Below, one piece after another: positions 12,682 through 15,281 of a stretch of 15,281 bases of DNA. Position 1 is the first letter of the stretch. Each line of letters begins with the position of its first letter. A program made the position numbers and the translations under genes. The notes beneath the pieces are model-generated. The model had not been told where the DNA came from, made no database searches, and saw nothing but the letters and a program-made list of their open reading frames with translations. Origin of the DNA: Actinomycetota bacterium (lineage in GTDB: Bacteria; Actinomycetota; Actinomycetes; S36-B12); assembly GCA_009700485.1 (NCBI GenBank), contig WLLZ01000038.1:1-15281 (forward strand), written 5' to 3'.

Positions 12682-13821
12682 GTGTGGGTTCAGTCGCTGA
12701 GCCTGACAGACCTGCGCTCATACAAGCAGGTCGATTGCACTCTGCAGCGTGGGGTGACAACTTTTGTTGGGCGTAATGGCCAAGGTAAAACAAACCTGGT
12801 CGAAGCGATTGGCTATCTAGCCACCCTCGGCAGCCACCGGGTAGCAACTGATGCCCCCCTGGTACGCACAGGTGCTACTCAAGGAATTATCCGCTGCGAG
12901 GTTGTCAACGATGAGCGGGTCATCATGATTGAACTCGCAATCAACCCCGGGGCCGCAAATAAGGCACGAATAAATCGATCTCCGGTACCTAAAGTGCGTG
13001 ACGTGCTCGGCTTATTAAGAACTGTACTTTTTGCGCCGGAGGATTTAGCCCTTGTAAAAGGTGATCCAAGTGAACGTCGTAGGTTCCTTGACGACCTGTT
13101 AGTGCAACGCACACCCCGACTTGCAGGTACACGCAGTGACTACGAACGAACCCTTAAACAACGCAACGCTCTACTAAAGTCATCAAGTATCGCGAGGCGA
13201 AGTGCGAGCACTGAGATGCTTCGGACTTTAGAAGTTTGGGATGAGCAACTGGCCGCTTTCGGGTCTGAGCTAGTTGCGGCGCGAATCTCACTACTTGATG
13301 ACCTAATAAATTTAGGGCGCGAGAAATATAGCTTCATCTCAGGTGATGATGAAACCTTGTTTGGTATGAAATACGTTTCAGCACTTGGTGTTGACACCCC
13401 GCTATTACTCGACCGTGAGAGTTGGAAGCTGGCAATTCTTGACGCGATCCGCAACAAACGAAAAGAGGAGCTCGATCGTGGCCTCACGTTGATTGGCCCA
13501 CATCGCGATGACATCTTGCTAACCCTCGGGAAAATGCCAGCAAAGGGCTATGCATCACACGGTGAGTCTTGGTCAATTGCCCTAGCCCTTCGCCTTGCCT
13601 CCTTCGACCTATTACGTGCCGATGGCGTTGATCCCGTGTTAATACTTGATGACGTTTTCGCTGAACTCGACGTCTCTCGCAGGCAGCGCCTCGCAGAGCA
13701 GGTGTCGACAGCCACTCAAGTTCTCATCACGGCGGCTGTTGACATGGATATCCCAGATTCCCTTCAAGGGGTTAAATTTTCAGTTAACTCCGGCACGGTT
13801 ACCTTGCAGGACCCCACATGA
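12682..13821 (+). CDS. recF: DNA replication and repair protein RecF
   Basis: RecF is an SMC-like ATPase that, with RecO and RecR, loads RecA at single-strand gaps. The 379-residue protein has Walker A GRNGQGKTNLVEAIGYL at about 31-47, the RecF-typical VLFAPEDLALVKGDPSERRR, a coiled middle region, LIGPHRDDILLTL, the ABC-type signature region SHGESWSIALALRLASFDLL (about 292-311) in its actinobacterial form, and Walker B PVLILDDVFAELD. The GTG start is 2 bp after the dnaN stop and lacks a ribosome-binding site, so translation is likely coupled. The stop overlaps the next ATG. Confidence 0.96.
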   Translation: MWVQSLSLTDLRSYKQVDCTLQRGVTTFVGRNGQGKTNLVEAIGYLATLGSHRVATDAPLVRTGATQGIIRCEVVNDERVIMIELAINPGAANKARINRSPVPKVRDVLGLLRTVLFAPEDLALVKGDPSERRRFLDDLLVQRTPRLAGTRSDYERTLKQRNALLKSSSIARRSASTEMLRTLEVWDEQLAAFGSELVAARISLLDDLINLGREKYSFISGDDETLFGMKYVSALGVDTPLLLDRESWKLAILDAIRNKRKEELDRGLTLIGPHRDDILLTLGKMPAKGYASHGESWSIALALRLASFDLLRADGVDPVLILDDVFAELDVSRRQRLAEQVSTATQVLITAAVDMDIPDSLQGVKFSVNSGTVTLQDPT

Positions 13822-14312
13822 GTGAGGATCAGAGCCAAAAGAGCCAACTGGGCCAGCCAACCGATGCCGCAGCCGGGGCACTGCGGCGGGCCACAGCGGG
13901 GGGTCAGCCAAAGACAAAAAAGTCAACATCGCGAAAGAAGTCGACCGGCTACCAAGGGCGCGATCCACAACTTCTTGGCGCCGCCGTGGATGATTTCCTT
14001 ATCGAAAAAGGCTGGGAGCACTCAAGTACCGCCGCGGCCCTTATCGCGAACTGGGCCGATATCGCCGGGGCCGATCTGGCGAACCATGTGGCGCCAGAGT
14101 CATTTATTGACGGTGAACTGGCCCTGCGCGCCGAATCGACCTCCTGGGCCACCCAAGTCCGGCTCCTACTGCCGCACCTTCGGACGGTCATAGATGAGGC
14201 GGTTGGCAAAGGTGTGGTTAAGAACATAACCGTCGTGGGCCCAAGTGCCCCGAGCTGGGTGGCCGGCCCACGCAGAGTGAAGGGTCGAGGCCCCCGTGAC
14301 ACATACGGCTAA
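13818..14312 (+). CDS. dciA: DUF721 / DciA-like replicative helicase loader
   Basis: The 164-residue protein has a basic, low-complexity N-terminus (about 1-50, rich in Gln, Lys, Ser and Ala) followed by the DUF721 domain: DPQLLGAAVDDFLIEKGWE, ALIANWADIAGADLANHVAP, LALRAESTSWATQVRLLLPH and a glycine/arginine tail. DciA is described as the ancestral loader or operator of the DnaB helicase in bacteria without DnaC/DnaI, and the mycobacterial version (Rv0004) lies at the same place and contacts DnaB. The ATG overlaps the recF stop (ATGA). Assignment to the family is firm; the loader function is taken from orthologues. Confidence 0.9.
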   Translation: MSEDQSQKSQLGQPTDAAAGALRRATAGGQPKTKKSTSRKKSTGYQGRDPQLLGAAVDDFLIEKGWEHSSTAAALIANWADIAGADLANHVAPESFIDGELALRAESTSWATQVRLLLPHLRTVIDEAVGKGVVKNITVVGPSAPSWVAGPRRVKGRGPRDTYG

Positions 14313-14420
14313 ATGCCACCAGAGCACTATCTCAAGGGAAAAACCCAGTTAATCCGGATACCACCTTGGTAATGGGGGGTCGAATGCGGTTAAACGCCCT
14401 TCACGGGCCGTGCCGAGCAC

Positions 14421-14447
14421 TTGACTGTCAGAATTATCCACTAGACT
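14421..14447 (+). promoter_or_regulatory. candidate gyrB promoter with embedded DnaA box
   Basis: TTGACT (14421-14426) and TAGACT (14442-14447, TAnnnT) lie about 95 bp before the gyrB start. The spacer is only 15 nt, shorter than ideal, so the exact hexamers are uncertain. TTATCCACT at 14434-14442 matches the DnaA box at 8 of 9 positions and falls inside the spacer. Confidence 0.4.
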
Positions 14448-14539
14448 CTCCTCTATCTCCCAACCCAAAATTTCTTGAACCCAGCCAGCAGTTTCTTCGC
14501 TAAACCAGTGTTTGTCCGTAATAAGGAGGCTCGACCACC

Positions 14540-15281
14540 GTGTCCTATGACGCCAGCGCGATCACCGTCTTGGAGGGCCTTGACGCCGTCCGTAAGCGGC
14601 CAGGCATGTACATCGGCTCCACCGGTGAGCGCGGCCTCCATCACCTGGTCTATGAGGTCGTCGATAACTCGGTAGATGAATCCCTGGCTGGCTACGCCAC
14701 CACCATCGCGGTCACTTTGCTGGCCAATGGAGGGGTGCGGGTTATTGACGATGGCCGCGGCATCCCGGTAGACGAGCACCCCATTGAGAAGAAGCCAGCG
14801 GTTGAGGTGGTGCTAACCGTCCTGCACGCTGGCGGCAAGTTCGGCGGCTCGGGCTACTCGGTTTCTGGTGGGCTCCACGGCGTTGGTGTCTCGGTCGTCA
14901 ATGCACTTTCCAAACAACTCGATGTTGAAGTTCGCCGCGATGGCTTCACTCACCGTCAAACCTACGACCACGGTGTTCCCACCGCACCACTTGCCAAAGG
15001 TGAGGCTGTCACCGAAAGTGGCACCACAATTACTTTCTGGGCCGATGAAGAAATATTTGAGACCACCCACTTCGACTTCACGACTTTGTCGCGCCGGTTC
15101 CAAGAGATGGCGTTCCTTAACAGTGGCCTAACAATCTCGCTAACCGATGAGCGAGTGATGGTGGTAGTTGATACCGAAGACGATGACAACGTTGAGCAAG
15201 TACGGAGCGTCAGTTACTGCTATGAAGGCGGTATTGCAGATTTTGTGCGCCACATCAATGCCAGTAAAGGTGTTGCAAACC
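14540..15281 (+). CDS. gyrB: DNA gyrase subunit B (3' truncated by window)
   Basis: GyrB is the ATPase subunit of gyrase, which adds negative supercoils. The frame runs to the end of the window, giving 247 N-terminal residues. It starts VSYDASAITVLEGLDAVRKR and PGMYIGSTG, followed by the GHKL ATPase motifs: VVDNSVDE with the catalytic Glu, DDGRGIPVDEH, and GGLHGVGVSVVNALS. GTTITFWADEEIFE and a region leading into the transducer domain follow. The GTG at 14540 is the only possible start, since a stop lies 15 bp upstream in frame; the AAGGAGG ribosome-binding site (14523-14529) is 10 nt away. It lies 227 bp downstream of the DciA-like gene with its own promoter region. Confidence 0.97.
   Translation, partial: MSYDASAITVLEGLDAVRKRPGMYIGSTGERGLHHLVYEVVDNSVDESLAGYATTIAVTLLANGGVRVIDDGRGIPVDEHPIEKKPAVEVVLTVLHAGGKFGGSGYSVSGGLHGVGVSVVNALSKQLDVEVRRDGFTHRQTYDHGVPTAPLAKGEAVTESGTTITFWADEEIFETTHFDFTTLSRRFQEMAFLNSGLTISLTDERVMVVVDTEDDDNVEQVRSVSYCYEGGIADFVRHINASKGVAN

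Noticed and set aside
1..15281. Mobile elements, CRISPR arrays, toxin-antitoxin or defence genes, tRNA and rRNA genes
   Set aside because: I looked for transposase motifs, regular spaced repeats, integrase signatures and RNA gene patterns and saw none.

Overview
This window is the chromosomal replication-origin neighbourhood of an actinobacterium. Gene order and orientation match the oriC region known from mycobacteria and Streptomyces: an amidase-like gene (CwlM/Rv3915 type), parB, parA, rsmG, jag, yidC, yidD, rnpA and rpmH to the left of dnaA, and dnaN, recF, a DUF721/DciA gene and gyrB to the right. Base composition looks moderate, lower than Streptomyces or Mycobacterium, so a lower-GC lineage (for example a small-genome aquatic or microbacteria-like group) is possible. 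The sequence alone does not settle this. I see no insertion sequences, prophage, CRISPR array, tRNA or rRNA.

Layout. 1-750: 3' part of a peptidoglycan-binding/amidase_3 protein with a damaged zinc site. 751-1009: a gap with a tandem repeat and a probable 39-residue membrane protein on the minus strand. 1010-3249: a PLP aminotransferase followed closely by a D-Ala-D-Ala ligase-type ATP-grasp enzyme. 3292-4131 (minus): a DMT/EamA transporter. 4243-6081 (minus): parB and parA. 6218-9311 (minus): rsmG, jag, yidC, yidD, rnpA and rpmH, tightly packed. 9312-9532: a divergent rpmH/dnaA promoter region with DnaA boxes. 9533-10981: dnaA. 10982-11548: oriC proper. 11549-14312: dnaN, recF and the DciA-like gene, coupled. 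14313-14539: gyrB promoter region. 14540 to the end: 5' part of gyrB.

How it works together. DnaA would bind the box cluster between dnaA and dnaN and melt DNA at a box-plus-trinucleotide element (11322-11367) that resembles the Bacillus basal unwinding system. DnaN, RecF, the DciA-type helicase loader and GyrB serve the new forks. ParA/ParB act on two parS sites at 6114-6129 and 6867-6882 to segregate the origins. RnpA, L34, YidC, YidD, Jag and RsmG serve RNA processing, translation and membrane insertion. Most genes point away from oriC, so they are co-directional with the forks; the three plus-strand genes at the left end are head-on.

The window is mostly a textbook conserved region and I do not see a wholly new system. 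The parts worth a second look are non-coding: the candidate unwinding element, a perfect DnaA box and palindrome between parA and parB, palindromes before dnaN, and a DnaA box in the gyrB promoter region. Among proteins, the pseudo-amidase and the unannotated small membrane protein stand out.
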